DNA of 15,792 bases. Source: Bacteroidales bacterium (GTDB lineage: Bacteria; Bacteroidota; Bacteroidia; Bacteroidales; Bacteroidaceae). The stretch lies in contig SFCY01000052.1 in the NCBI GenBank assembly GCA_004558865.1, forward strand, positions 1 through 15,792, read 5' to 3'. Below the pieces are notes generated by a model. It was not told the DNA's origin. It saw nothing but the letters and a program-made list of their open reading frames with translations, and ran no database searches. The translations under genes and the position numbers were made by a program. Shown one piece after another: positions 1 to 7,887 of the stretch. The first letter of the stretch is position 1; the number at the start of each line of letters is the position of its first letter.

Positions 1-245
1 GCCTGTCCATGATTTTCTATTACCATTTACTCATTGGCGAAGTCAGGACTATACGAAATGAAACAACATATCCAATCCACGGAAAATATCCATTGAACCC
101 CAATTCCCACAAACCGCAGTCTTGGGGATTCGTGTTGGCTCGCGGCGTCATTTCTTGTTCCGCTCGCCAATCAACAACGTGCGTCTCTATTGGTCACATA
201 CCGAGGCGGTAGCCGCTAAGCGTCGGGAAACCCACAAGGGCGCGC
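1..245. other. Non-coding window edge, nothing recognised
   Basis: I see no convincing gene in this stretch. Short open frames exist on both strands, but they overlap each other and none resembles a family I know. It lies beyond the terminator of the minus-strand envelope operon, so it may hold the end or the upstream region of a neighbour outside the window. Confidence 0.4.
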
Positions 246-281
246 AAAAAAGGCATGGCATCCATGGATGCCATGCCTTTT
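246..281 (-). terminator. Perfect 34-bp palindromic terminator of the envelope operon
   Basis: Positions 248-281 are a perfect self-complementary palindrome: a G+C-rich arm (core GGCATGGCATC) around a central CATG, closed by AAAA and TTTT. Read on the minus strand it begins 28 nt past the Omp28-type stop codon and ends in six U (complement of 246-251), which fits a rho-independent terminator. On the plus strand it also ends in four T, so it may work in both directions. Confidence 0.85.
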
Positions 282-308
282 GCATACGTGCATTGTCGGC
301 GTTGCCTA

Positions 309-1088
309 TTACAGATGCTTTCGGATGACCTGCAGCACGCCAGAGTCGTCGTAGACAAAGGCGATGAGCCATAGGTGCTTGCGGTTCCAGCTCTCATTGA
401 GCGTGTACTGGTAGGACACCACAGGGTTCCATCCCATAGCGTTGACAGCCGTCAAGTCTTGTCCCCATGTGCCGTTGATGGCGTCGCGGAACACGTGCAT
501 GTGTACATAGTCCTTGTTGGGGGAGCCGTCGGGCATGAGCTGCATGGCCGTGATGCTGTCCTCCACGAGCCACAGCTGGAGCTTGCCCCTCACCATGGCG
601 TCGGAGAACTCCACCGACACGTTGCCGTGCAGGTCGGTGCCCTCGCCCTCGGTTGTGGCGCTGATGCTCACCGTGGTCTGTTTCTTCAACCGCTCGGTGA
701 CGTTGGCTGCCCAGGCGGTATAGTCCACCTTGCCCAAATAGTCGATCACGCCCGTGGGCTGGTATTCCACGCCCCAATGATTATAATAGGTGTCGCCCAA
801 GTCGGTGGCGAGGCCCAATACCTTTGGCGTGCCCTTGAAGCCGAGGGGGCCGGAGTGCATGCCCACGGCGATGACCGTGTCGCCGCCATACTGTCTCTGC
901 AGGGACTCTATCTCCTCGTTGGCCTTGGGGCAGTTGACGCAGCGTTGCCCCGTGAAGTCCACGAGGAGAACGTTCTTGCCCACAGCCGCGGGCGCCACAT
1001 ATTCAAGACGCTCGTTCTCGCCGATTTCTGTGCCGCAGGATACCAAGAGCATGGCGGCACCCAATATGTACAATAACTTGTTTCTCAT
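309..1088 (-). CDS. Omp28-type outer membrane lipoprotein with thioredoxin-like CxxC
   Basis: The 259-residue product starts with a lipoprotein signal peptide; the lipobox LLVSC puts the lipidated cysteine at residue 18. The next part, LLVDFTGQRCVNCPKA, has the beta-strand followed by CxxC (C50, C53) of a thioredoxin-like fold, and a later PTG near residue 111 sits where such folds carry a cis-proline. This N-terminal pattern is that of the Omp28-related outer membrane proteins of Bacteroidales, known as surface antigens without a settled biochemical role. It is the last gene of a three-gene operon: its ATG shares one base with the preceding TGA (TGATG), suggesting coupled translation. Co-transcription with a TlpA-like thioredoxin suggests a role in thiol-disulfide exchange or metal/thiol handling at the envelope, which is inference. 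The family call is firm; the function is not. Confidence 0.85.
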   Translation of the reverse strand: MRNKLLYILGAAMLLVSCGTEIGENERLEYVAPAAVGKNVLLVDFTGQRCVNCPKANEEIESLQRQYGGDTVIAVGMHSGPLGFKGTPKVLGLATDLGDTYYNHWGVEYQPTGVIDYLGKVDYTAWAANVTERLKKQTTVSISATTEGEGTDLHGNVSVEFSDAMVRGKLQLWLVEDSITAMQLMPDGSPNKDYVHMHVFRDAINGTWGQDLTAVNAMGWNPVVSYQYTLNESWNRKHLWLIAFVYDDSGVLQVIRKHL

Positions 1089-2761
1089 CAGAAGTTGTAG
1101 TTATAGGAAAGTGTAATACCTTGGTAGGATGGAACCAGGCGGCAGACACCGCCCGAGCAGTTGTAGCCGCGGCGGGTGCGCACATAGCCCAGCTGGATGC
1201 GGTGGGCGCCCACGTTGTAGGTGGCGTAGAGGTTCCAGTAGTGGCGCTTGGTCTCGCCCACGTTGTATTCGTCGGAGGCGGTGAACATCCAGTGCGGCAC
1301 GAGCGACAGCTCCATCAGGGCGAAGAGCCAGTCGCCCTGGTCCTCGTGGGTGGTGAGATACTGTAACTCGGAGCGCAGTGTGGTCTTGGGCGAGAACTTG
1401 TACTTGCCCTCAACGACGAACACATTGGAGTGGATGAAGCCACCCTCGCCCTCGACGACGGTCTTGTTGTAGAACTGGTTCATGTAGAGCAGGTGGAGCT
1501 TGAAGTCGCGTGTGATGCGCTTGTCCAGCTGCACGTTGATGTCCTGGTAGTAGGTTTGGTCGCCCCACTTGAAGAAGGCCGAGCCGTAGCCGTCGCTTCC
1601 GCGCTGTGCGCTCGTGGCCTCTGCGCCGTTGAGGCCCTTGAAGTGCTTGTCGGTGGAGTGGACGTGGGAGAAGTTGATTTGGATGTTGGTGCCATACTTG
1701 CCGCCCAGGAAGGTGTGGCGCTTGAACGTGTAGCCCAACTGTGCCTGGTAGGCCCACTCTCCGAGCGCCATCTGGGTGGCGTAGGGGTAGAGGGCAGCCA
1801 GGGTGTAGGTGTGTTCGTAGGTGAAGGCGGGCATGTGGTCGATGAAGCTCGACGTGCCGTTCATCTGCCGGCGCGAGCGGCTGCTCATGTTGTCGGAGCG
1901 TTTGGCCTGGGCCAAAAGGCTCATGCCCTTCTTGGAGTAGCTCATGGAGAGCAGGGCCGCATAGCCGCGACGATAGATGAAGCCGTTGTCGAACGACGGG
2001 TCCTGGGTCTTCTGCGCGTATTCGGCGAGCATGCTGAACGCACCCTTCTGCAGGTTGGCGCGCACGTCCCACGAGTTGACGTAGGCTGGGAAGTTGAGCT
2101 TGTGGGTTGGGTCCACGAACACGTCGGCGTCGGCGTCCTTGCGCTCATGCTTGTTCACCCATGAGCCGCCCAGCGTGAGGAAGGTGCCGCTCTCTTCCAT
2201 GGCCTTGATCCACTGGTCGAGGCTCAGTTGCAGGTCGGCGCCCGCTATCCACGCGTCGTTGTGAGCCCAGTAGCGGCGCTGTTGTCCGGCGAGTCCCTTG
2301 ATCTGCACGCCCTTGAGGGGCTTGAGCACCAGCCGCCCGCCAAGCAGCGAGTTGTCGATGCCGAGCGTGCGCTCCTCGTAGGTGCGGAGGATGAAGCCCG
2401 AGCCGAACTGCTCGTAGAAGTTGCCCACGGTGAGCTCTGCGCCCTTGAGCTTGGCCTTCAGATAGACGTAGGGCAGTCCCCAGCCCTTGAAGTCGCGCTC
2501 AAATCCGGGCATGGGGTGCTCCAGGTACTCAAATCGCGCCCCAGCGTCGACAAACTTGCTCAGCACGCTGATGTCGGCGTAGGTGTTTGTGCGGAAGTCC
2601 TCGTGCGAGCCGTCTTCCTGCTTGCCTTGCGGAACGAGCATGTCGCTCTGGATGCTGCCGCTTACGGCTGTATTGTAGTGGCCGTCATTGGCATTCTCCT
2701 GTGCCATGGCCGGCAGGGCGGCGAGGCACAGGAGGGCTACGGCGAATGTTTGTCTTCTCAT
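1088..2761 (-). CDS. DUF6029-type outer membrane beta-barrel protein
   Basis: The 557-residue product has a cleavable signal peptide (MRRQTFAVALLCLAALPAMA, then Q21). The mature part is rich in alternating polar and aromatic residues, with repeated Y/F/W-ended strands typical of an outer membrane barrel, and it ends in aromatic YNYNF, the usual barrel-terminal signature. The early segment with GNFYEQFGSGFILRTYEER matches the Bacteroidales family annotated as DUF6029; its activity is unknown. It lies 6 bp after the TlpA-like gene and overlaps the Omp28-type gene by one base, so all three should be co-expressed and exported. A plausible inference is an outer-membrane partner for the two thioredoxin-fold neighbours, but no substrate can be read from the sequence. 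The length is normal and I see no break. Confidence 0.8.
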   Translation of the reverse strand: MRRQTFAVALLCLAALPAMAQENANDGHYNTAVSGSIQSDMLVPQGKQEDGSHEDFRTNTYADISVLSKFVDAGARFEYLEHPMPGFERDFKGWGLPYVYLKAKLKGAELTVGNFYEQFGSGFILRTYEERTLGIDNSLLGGRLVLKPLKGVQIKGLAGQQRRYWAHNDAWIAGADLQLSLDQWIKAMEESGTFLTLGGSWVNKHERKDADADVFVDPTHKLNFPAYVNSWDVRANLQKGAFSMLAEYAQKTQDPSFDNGFIYRRGYAALLSMSYSKKGMSLLAQAKRSDNMSSRSRRQMNGTSSFIDHMPAFTYEHTYTLAALYPYATQMALGEWAYQAQLGYTFKRHTFLGGKYGTNIQINFSHVHSTDKHFKGLNGAEATSAQRGSDGYGSAFFKWGDQTYYQDINVQLDKRITRDFKLHLLYMNQFYNKTVVEGEGGFIHSNVFVVEGKYKFSPKTTLRSELQYLTTHEDQGDWLFALMELSLVPHWMFTASDEYNVGETKRHYWNLYATYNVGAHRIQLGYVRTRRGYNCSGGVCRLVPSYQGITLSYNYNF

Positions 2762-2767
2762 TCTCTG

Positions 2768-3259
2768 TTACTGGGCAATAAGTTCTCTAACCTTTTCAAT
2801 CAACTCAGTCTCGGCGCCGTCGGTGTAGCCATTGTGGCGGTAGACGATGTTGCCCTTGCCGTCGCAGACCAGCACGTAGGGAATCATCTGGATGCCCAGG
2901 GCGCGCTTGAAGTCGGAGTTGGGGTCGAGCAGTACGTCATATTCCCAGCCCTCCTGGTCCACCAGGGGGCGCACCTTGTTGATGTTCTGGGCCTGGTCGA
3001 TGGATACGGCGAAAATCTTCACCCCCGTCTCTTTCTTCCAGTCGTCGTAGACCTCGCTGATGGCGGTGAGCTCACGGTTGCAGGGCTTGCACCATGTGGC
3101 GAAAAAGTCGATGATGAAGGGTTTGCCACCATTGTTCAGGGTGTCAGTGGTGATGGTCTTACCATTGATGTCTTTCAGCGTTACGGATGGTAACTGTGCC
3201 ATTGCGTCTCCTATGAAGCCGAGCAGAAGCACTGTCAAAGCAAGTACGTACTTTTTCAT
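2768..3259 (-). CDS. TlpA-like periplasmic thioredoxin (thiol-disulfide oxidoreductase)
   Basis: I start at the ATG at 3259 rather than at an upstream in-frame ATG at 3301, because the shorter form begins directly with a signal peptide (MKKYVLALTVLLLGFIGDAMA, cut before Q22) and the longer one would include the promoter box. The 163-residue product is a single thioredoxin/AhpC-TSA domain. FFATWCKPC places the redox pair at C57 and C60, and IQMIPYVLV supplies the cis-proline at P127. The family reduces or shuttles disulfides in the periplasm, often for cytochrome maturation or for protecting secreted thiols. As first gene of the operon with DUF6029 and Omp28-type proteins, it probably serves envelope proteins. 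The start and family are well supported; the partner is inferred. Confidence 0.9.
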   Translation of the reverse strand: MKKYVLALTVLLLGFIGDAMAQLPSVTLKDINGKTITTDTLNNGGKPFIIDFFATWCKPCNRELTAISEVYDDWKKETGVKIFAVSIDQAQNINKVRPLVDQEGWEYDVLLDPNSDFKRALGIQMIPYVLVCDGKGNIVYRHNGYTDGAETELIEKVRELIAQ

Positions 3260-3289
3260 AATGAAGTAATTGTTTAGTAATAATATCTG

Positions 3290-3297
3290 CAAAGATA
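3290..3297 (-). promoter_or_regulatory. -7 box of the thioredoxin-DUF6029-Omp28 operon
   Basis: On the minus strand this reads TATCTTTG, a perfect match to the Bacteroidetes -7 consensus TAnnTTTG, 30 bp before the chosen ATG at 3259. The upstream -33 region is A/T-rich but shows no clean TTTG. Confidence 0.65.
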
Positions 3298-3407
3298 ACA
3301 TAATAATTGATTAAAGAAGAAAAAATGAGTGTTAAATTTGCTTACCCCCCAGTGATTTGCCATTTTCGGGTGTGGGAGTGGGTTTTGTCGCGTGCTGTGG
3401 GGGACAG

Positions 3408-3462
3408 AAAAAGCCGCAGCCCAAGCCGTCGCGTGGAATGCTGACGGCAGTGGGCTGCGGCT
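3408..3462 (-). terminator. Rho-independent terminator of the protease operon
   Basis: A perfect 12-bp arm (AGCCGCAGCCCA at 3412-3423, complement at 3451-3462) encloses a second 6-bp arm (GCCGTC 3425-3430, GACGGC 3443-3448) around a 12-nt loop. On the minus strand the stem is followed by five U (3408-3412). It starts 39 nt after the stop of the 72-residue ORF. The other end lacks a T-run, so it is directional. Confidence 0.85.
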
Positions 3463-3500
3463 GTGTTGGCCTCCTCTGGGAGAGGGGCGGTTGTCGGTGG

Positions 3501-3719
3501 CTATTGCCAGATGGTGCTGTGGGTTTCTTCGTTCGGCTCGTTGTCGTTGTCCCAAAGGCCTTGCTTGGCGGCACCCGGCTCAGTTTGCGGGACACTGCCC
3601 GTTCCCACATTGACGTTTGAGCCAGAGTCGGCGAGGATCTCGGCCGTGTCGATGGGCCTGCGCTTTATCGCAGGAGACACATATAAGCCTTTCTTTTCCC
3701 TATTCAGTGTCGTTGTCAT
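3501..3719 (-). CDS. Small 72-residue orphan protein coupled to the protease
   Basis: The ATG at 3719 overlaps the protease stop as ATGA, so translation is probably coupled. The 72-residue product has no signal peptide or membrane segment. Its N-terminal half (KKGLYVSPAIKRRPIDTAE then ILADSG) follows a layout I know from many short, uncharacterised Bacteroidales proteins: a KK/R-Y-x-x-P start, then an ILAxSG-like motif, then a glycine/asparagine/acid-rich low-complexity tail. Here the tail carries GLWDNDNEPNEE. The layout (conserved basic first half, small residues at the junction, variable tail) is also that of a leader-core peptide, but no modifying enzyme is encoded nearby, so this is speculation. 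It ends 39 nt before a strong terminator, which closes the unit. The existence of the gene is well supported by the overlap; the function is unknown. Confidence 0.7.
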   Translation of the reverse strand: MTTTLNREKKGLYVSPAIKRRPIDTAEILADSGSNVNVGTGSVPQTEPGAAKQGLWDNDNEPNEETHSTIWQ

Positions 3720-6700
3720 TTGATGGCCACCTTCTTGTTGCCGATGATGTAGATGCCTTTGGGCAGACTGTTGCCGTTGGTGGCCACCTTGCGGCCGTCG
3801 AGAGTGTAGACTCCCGTTGCCGTGCGGTTGGCCTCTGTGGGCAGCGACTCCATGCCGGTGGAGGTGTCCACCGTGAGGTCCACGCTCTTGGCGTTGTTGA
3901 TGGTGGGGTCGGTGAAGAATGCTCGGAAGGGCGGCACAAAGGCGTTGGCGTTGATGGTGCCGTTCTGGTCGGTCACGCGCAGCCACTTTTGCTGCGAGGC
4001 ACTGAGCGTGTAGATGTCGTGTCCGCGTGCGTCGTCGTGGCCGAGTGTGGCCAGCGAGCCGACGAAGCCCTCCTTGGCGTCGCCGTCGGCGAAATTGTCG
4101 CCGATGGTGTAGCGCGTGGCGGCCTTTACAGAAGCTTGGCCGACCTCACCGATTCTCGCTCCGCCCTCGCCGCACTGCACCAAGTAAGGCACGTTGGCCT
4201 CGATGCGGTTGTCGGAGGTGAACGAATAGGCGTAGTCGCCGCCGCTGCCCGACCTGCCGACGAAGCGGTAGACCGTCATGCCCGATGGCACGGCGGCGTC
4301 GTAGGGCAGGCAGAGGGTGCTGAAGCCGGAGCTGAAGGATCGGTCGAAGGTGGCCTTGACGGCGGTGAACGGAGCGTCGGTGGTTCCCTCGTTGTTGTCA
4401 TAGCGTGGCACGGAGATTCCATGCTGGGCATAGCCCTGGTCTTTGCCCTCCATGTCGTAGAGGGCGAGGAGCTGGCAGGTTCCCTTTCCGGCGTTGAATC
4501 GCACGACGTTGGCCTCGCTGGCCTCGCCCGTGTAGTCGGCTTGGTCGACAAAGAGGAGCGTGTGCTTAGGCAGTCCAGCCGTGGTGCGGTTGGCAGTGGC
4601 CTGTCCCTTGGCGTCGCGCAGGTCGAGGTATTCCAACTTGTCAGCCCCGGCGAAAGAGTTGGCCTGCATGGCGCTCAGGTTGCCGCTGAGGGCCAGTCGG
4701 CGCAGGGCGGTGCCGGCGAAGGCCTTTTGGCCGATGGCGGAGAGCTGGTCAGCCTCCAGTCTGGTCTTGGCAAAGCGCATGTTCTGGCTGCCGCTGAAAG
4801 CCTCGGCGCCGATGGTGGCGAGCTGGCTGCCCGCGGCGAGGCTCACTTCGTAGAGGTTGGCGCAGTTGGCCAGGGCCTTGTCGCCGATTGAGGTGACGGT
4901 GGCGGGGACGACGAGGTCGAAGTCGTAGTCGCCCATGGCCGTGGCGAGGCTGTAGGTGAACTGTTTGTCATAGCGGGCCTTTGTGGTCACCTGCTGTGCC
5001 ACGATGCCCACCACAGTCTTTGTCTGGCCGTCGACGGTGAGCTGTGAGGGGATGGTGAGTTTCACGCGTCCGTTGTCGGCGGGTGTGAGCTTGCCTTTGG
5101 CGAACACCACGTTCACTCCGCCCGAGGTCTCCTGCGTGTAGTAGGTGATGCCGTCTACGGGTGCTGCCGCCTTGGTGTTGTTGCCGATGGCAGCGGGGAT
5201 GGAGTCGGCGGCGGTGTAGCTTCCGCTCGTTGTGGGCAGGAACTGGAAGTCGGTGGAGACGATGAGGCCGTTGACGCAGTTGGTGCGCTGGTCGGGGGTC
5301 ATGGCCAAGTTGCCCACGCCGCGCACGACGGAGAACATGCCGCCGAGGCTCACCTGGCAGCCGAACTTCTGGCTGTTGAGTATGGTCAGCGCGCCCCAAG
5401 TGTAGCCGCGTCCGAGTGTGCGCTCGGTGCCCTGGTTGCTGAAGTTCTGGAAGTCGCTCAACTTGGAGTCGAGGCTTCCGCCCTCTGGCACGTAGGCGCT
5501 GAAGAGCGCGTTGCCCTTGTCGCTCACAAAGTGGTATTTGCCGTCCTTGATGTAGCAGCGCCAGCGGGCGTTCAGCTTATCAGCGTCGGAGTATTTGTCA
5601 AATTCGGTATTGCTCACCAATTTCTCTCCCTGGCCATCGTCCACCACATAGAAATAGGTGTCGCGGTTGTAGGGAGTGAGGTAGGAGCGCACCTGGTAGT
5701 AGTTGCCGTCCTCGGGCTTGGCCACCTCGTCGTCGCCAATCTGCGAGAGTACGGTCATGGCTTCGTTGAGGTCTTCCACTTCGGCGCTGGTCACGTCGGA
5801 GGCGATGTCGTCGTTCTGGAACACCTTCTCATATGCGGCCTTGAAGGTCTTGGCTGCGGGAAGCCATTCGTAGGGATAGCCTATCTGTCCCATGTTGGCA
5901 TAGAGCGGCTTGGCCATGGTGGCCAATTGCTGGGCCGAGGCGCGCACCAGCTCCTGCTCGCTCACCGTCTGCGGAAGCACGATGGTCTGCGTATAGGTGT
6001 ATGGGGTGCCGCCAACGTTGGCCGTCCAAGAGCGGCGCACTAAATGGCCCTCTGTCTTCTCGCTGAATGTGCAGTCGTATGTCCCGGAGCCTGAAGTTCT
6101 GTATGCTGTCAAGTCTACTTTTTGTGGAAGCTCTTTGAGAGAGTTGACATGAATAAACGGCTCGGGCATGGCATCGCTGCTGTTCTTCGGTTTGAAGTTG
6201 ATGCGCGCGTTGTCAGGATTGAGGGTGAATCCTTTGTAAACGAATCCATTCTGATAGGTGTATTCTTGCTGAGGATAGATATCGTAGGCTGCCTCGCCTA
6301 TCACTTCCACTTTTATGCGTCCACCGTTTTCCTGCTTGAGCCAATCTTGATTGTATACCGTTCCTATATTCACGTATGGAAGAATACCGGTCCAGGTGCC
6401 GCTGTTGTCCACGTTGTCGGCAAGTACATATTTGTAGGTCTGTCCGAAGTCGTCGGAGAGCAGGATGCGTACCTTGCTGTCCTTGCCGTAGAGTTGCTGG
6501 CAGGGTTCCCAAGTGATAGTGATATCGCGGCCTATGCTATATTCGTAGCTGTTCTTTTGGAATGCGACAGAATTTATTTGGAACGGATTTCCCTCCACGA
6601 TGTTGAGCTTCACGCGCATGGCGTCGTAGCGCGAGTTGTCGTGCACGGCGGCGAGGAAGGTGTAGCTGCCCGTGGCCGAAGCATCAGAGCCAGTCTCCAC

Positions 6701-6772
6701 AAAGTTTTGTTGGCTAATCTGCTCTTGGCTTAAAGAGGAAGGATTGAGGTAATGCGGCTGATACATCACCAC
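3716..6772 (-). CDS. C-terminal part of split secreted metalloprotease: LRR and type IX sorting tail
   Basis: This 1018-codon frame continues the metzincin ORF upstream but lies in another frame. It lacks a signal peptide and starts mid-domain at GTG GTG ATG, with the ATG sharing a base with the upstream TGA (TGATG). Domains in order: beta-sandwich repeats (about 1-260, including DITITWEP and DDFGQTYKY); a helical FIVAR-like stretch (about 280-350); a module with YFYVVDDG and YHFVSDKGNAL (to about 470); BspA-type leucine-rich repeats (about 620-725, with TSIGDKALANC and IGAEAFSG); a Prevotella-type CLPYDAAVP/ANVPYLVQ module; and a type A sorting tail, GVYTLDGRKV then LPKGIYIIGNKKVAIK, in the last 31 residues. 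Such tails direct secretion and surface attachment by the Por system. Without the upstream signal peptide this half cannot be exported, so the locus is a pseudogene, a switched-off allele or a sequencing error. Confidence 0.8.
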   Translation of the reverse strand: MVMYQPHYLNPSSLSQEQISQQNFVETGSDASATGSYTFLAAVHDNSRYDAMRVKLNIVEGNPFQINSVAFQKNSYEYSIGRDITITWEPCQQLYGKDSKVRILLSDDFGQTYKYVLADNVDNSGTWTGILPYVNIGTVYNQDWLKQENGGRIKVEVIGEAAYDIYPQQEYTYQNGFVYKGFTLNPDNARINFKPKNSSDAMPEPFIHVNSLKELPQKVDLTAYRTSGSGTYDCTFSEKTEGHLVRRSWTANVGGTPYTYTQTIVLPQTVSEQELVRASAQQLATMAKPLYANMGQIGYPYEWLPAAKTFKAAYEKVFQNDDIASDVTSAEVEDLNEAMTVLSQIGDDEVAKPEDGNYYQVRSYLTPYNRDTYFYVVDDGQGEKLVSNTEFDKYSDADKLNARWRCYIKDGKYHFVSDKGNALFSAYVPEGGSLDSKLSDFQNFSNQGTERTLGRGYTWGALTILNSQKFGCQVSLGGMFSVVRGVGNLAMTPDQRTNCVNGLIVSTDFQFLPTTSGSYTAADSIPAAIGNNTKAAAPVDGITYYTQETSGGVNVVFAKGKLTPADNGRVKLTIPSQLTVDGQTKTVVGIVAQQVTTKARYDKQFTYSLATAMGDYDFDLVVPATVTSIGDKALANCANLYEVSLAAGSQLATIGAEAFSGSQNMRFAKTRLEADQLSAIGQKAFAGTALRRLALSGNLSAMQANSFAGADKLEYLDLRDAKGQATANRTTAGLPKHTLLFVDQADYTGEASEANVVRFNAGKGTCQLLALYDMEGKDQGYAQHGISVPRYDNNEGTTDAPFTAVKATFDRSFSSGFSTLCLPYDAAVPSGMTVYRFVGRSGSGGDYAYSFTSDNRIEANVPYLVQCGEGGARIGEVGQASVKAATRYTIGDNFADGDAKEGFVGSLATLGHDDARGHDIYTLSASQQKWLRVTDQNGTINANAFVPPFRAFFTDPTINNAKSVDLTVDTSTGMESLPTEANRTATGVYTLDGRKVATNGNSLPKGIYIIGNKKVAIK

Positions 6773-7887
6773 GCTGTCCTGTGTCCTGTGTAGGGTGGGC
6801 GGAGCGTGTTGGCATGGTCGGGGTCATTCTTCGAGATGTCGAAGGTGTGGGCGTTGTAGCGGTAGCTGTCCTTTTTGCCCGTGGTGGTGGGCAGGTAGAA
6901 CTGGAAGTTGCTGCCCTTGGTGATGGTGTATTCGGTCTTGATGCGTTGCCGGTCAAGCAGGGGCTGTGCGCCGGCCTCCTCCTCGGCGAGCGGAGTGACC
7001 GTGGGGCTGCAGTTCACCGTCACGACTTTGCCGTCGGCGGTGTGATAGTTCATGTTGGCCAGCGTGTTACGCATCTGGTAGATGCTGGGCAGCGAGAAGA
7101 AGTCGCGCGGCGAGCCATAGCTCATGATGCTGCGTCCCTGTCCCGGCTCGGTGCAGATGGAAATGCTGCTGGTGGAGTGGGTGTGCTCCGCGCCGAAGCT
7201 GTGGCCTATCTCGTGGGCGATCGACGTGAGGTTGTTGATCACCCATGCGCTTCCCTTGAGATAGGGGCTGATGGCGCTGCCGAGCTGTGCCACGCCGTTG
7301 CGGCTGTTGTTGGGCCGGCCGATGAGGATGCCCAAGTCGTATTGGGTGGTGTCGGCGCCGAGGGCCTTGTCGATGATCTCCTTGCTCTTGAAGAGGCGGG
7401 TGTTGTCGGTGGCGTATTGGTCGAGCACCAAGCCATTGACGTTGTAGTCGAAGAGGATGAGCTTCTGGTTGTGCACCACCTTGAACTTGATGCCCACGTC
7501 TTCGGTGAAGTGGCTGTTGAGGCTTTCCTCCAACTGGGTCCAAAACTTCTCCACCTCTGCGATCACCTGGTCCTTGTCGGTGAACCTTCCGTAGCCCTCA
7601 TCGCTCTTGATATACTCGGGCAGGATGCAGGCGGCCAGTCTGAAAGTGTACACCTTGCCGGTGTTCTTGATGGCCGACTCCTTGGATGGATTGTCGAAGT
7701 GGGAACTGACGCGGTTTGCGCCGGAGCGCAGCGTCTCGTAATATCCTTTGGGGATGATTACCTCGCAGCTGTCCTGCCGCTCCGTGGTGTGTTGCGCGAG
7801 GAGCGGTGAGGCCAGGGCAAGTGACAATGCAAGCACGGCCAACCGTCTGGACGGCCGGCTTGGTGCGTGTGAGAATAGTCCTTTCAT
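6766..7887 (-). CDS. N-terminal part of split secreted M12B-like metzincin protease
   Basis: I start at the ATG at 7887, because MKGLFSHAPSRPSRRLAVLA opens a signal peptide with cleavage after LLA (before Q32); an in-frame ATG at 7956 would add 23 unhelpful residues. The catalytic domain has the metzincin zinc motif HEIGHSFGAEH (H225, E226, H229, H235) and a Met-turn, SIMSYG, with M255. This is a zinc-dependent endopeptidase related to the M12B/reprolysin-like families found in Prevotella. The frame ends at a TGA at 6766-6768 just after RPPYTGHRTAW. The neighbouring frame then continues the protein for about 1018 residues, so the intact protein would be about 1,385 residues. As it stands, the product would hold the protease domain but lack the repeats and the sorting tail. 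Confidence 0.85.
   Translation of the reverse strand: MKGLFSHAPSRPSRRLAVLALSLALASPLLAQHTTERQDSCEVIIPKGYYETLRSGANRVSSHFDNPSKESAIKNTGKVYTFRLAACILPEYIKSDEGYGRFTDKDQVIAEVEKFWTQLEESLNSHFTEDVGIKFKVVHNQKLILFDYNVNGLVLDQYATDNTRLFKSKEIIDKALGADTTQYDLGILIGRPNNSRNGVAQLGSAISPYLKGSAWVINNLTSIAHEIGHSFGAEHTHSTSSISICTEPGQGRSIMSYGSPRDFFSLPSIYQMRNTLANMNYHTADGKVVTVNCSPTVTPLAEEEAGAQPLLDRQRIKTEYTITKGSNFQFYLPTTTGKKDSYRYNAHTFDISKNDPDHANTLRPPYTGHRTAW
6775..6791. repeat. Period-7 tandem repeat at the frameshift in the protease gene
   Basis: GTCCTGT is repeated twice (6776-6782, 6783-6789), and the period-7 identity runs 17 bp. On the coding strand the unit is ACAGGAC. Two units leave the upstream frame closed at the TGA at 6766. 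One unit also leaves it closed. Zero or three units join both frames (for example PPY then SVVMYQPHYL), so the repeat copy number decides whether the full protein can be made. Confidence 0.75.

Noticed and set aside
3333..3340. A TAAATTTG box on the plus strand
   Set aside because: The nearest upstream TTG gives a 23-bp spacer and no plus-strand gene follows; it is likely chance in A/T-rich DNA.
6766..6795. Programmed -1 ribosomal frameshift joining the two protease halves
   Set aside because: The required shift is -1, but no X-XXY-YYZ slippery heptamer or following stem was seen. The period-7 tandem repeat at the junction is a simpler explanation.
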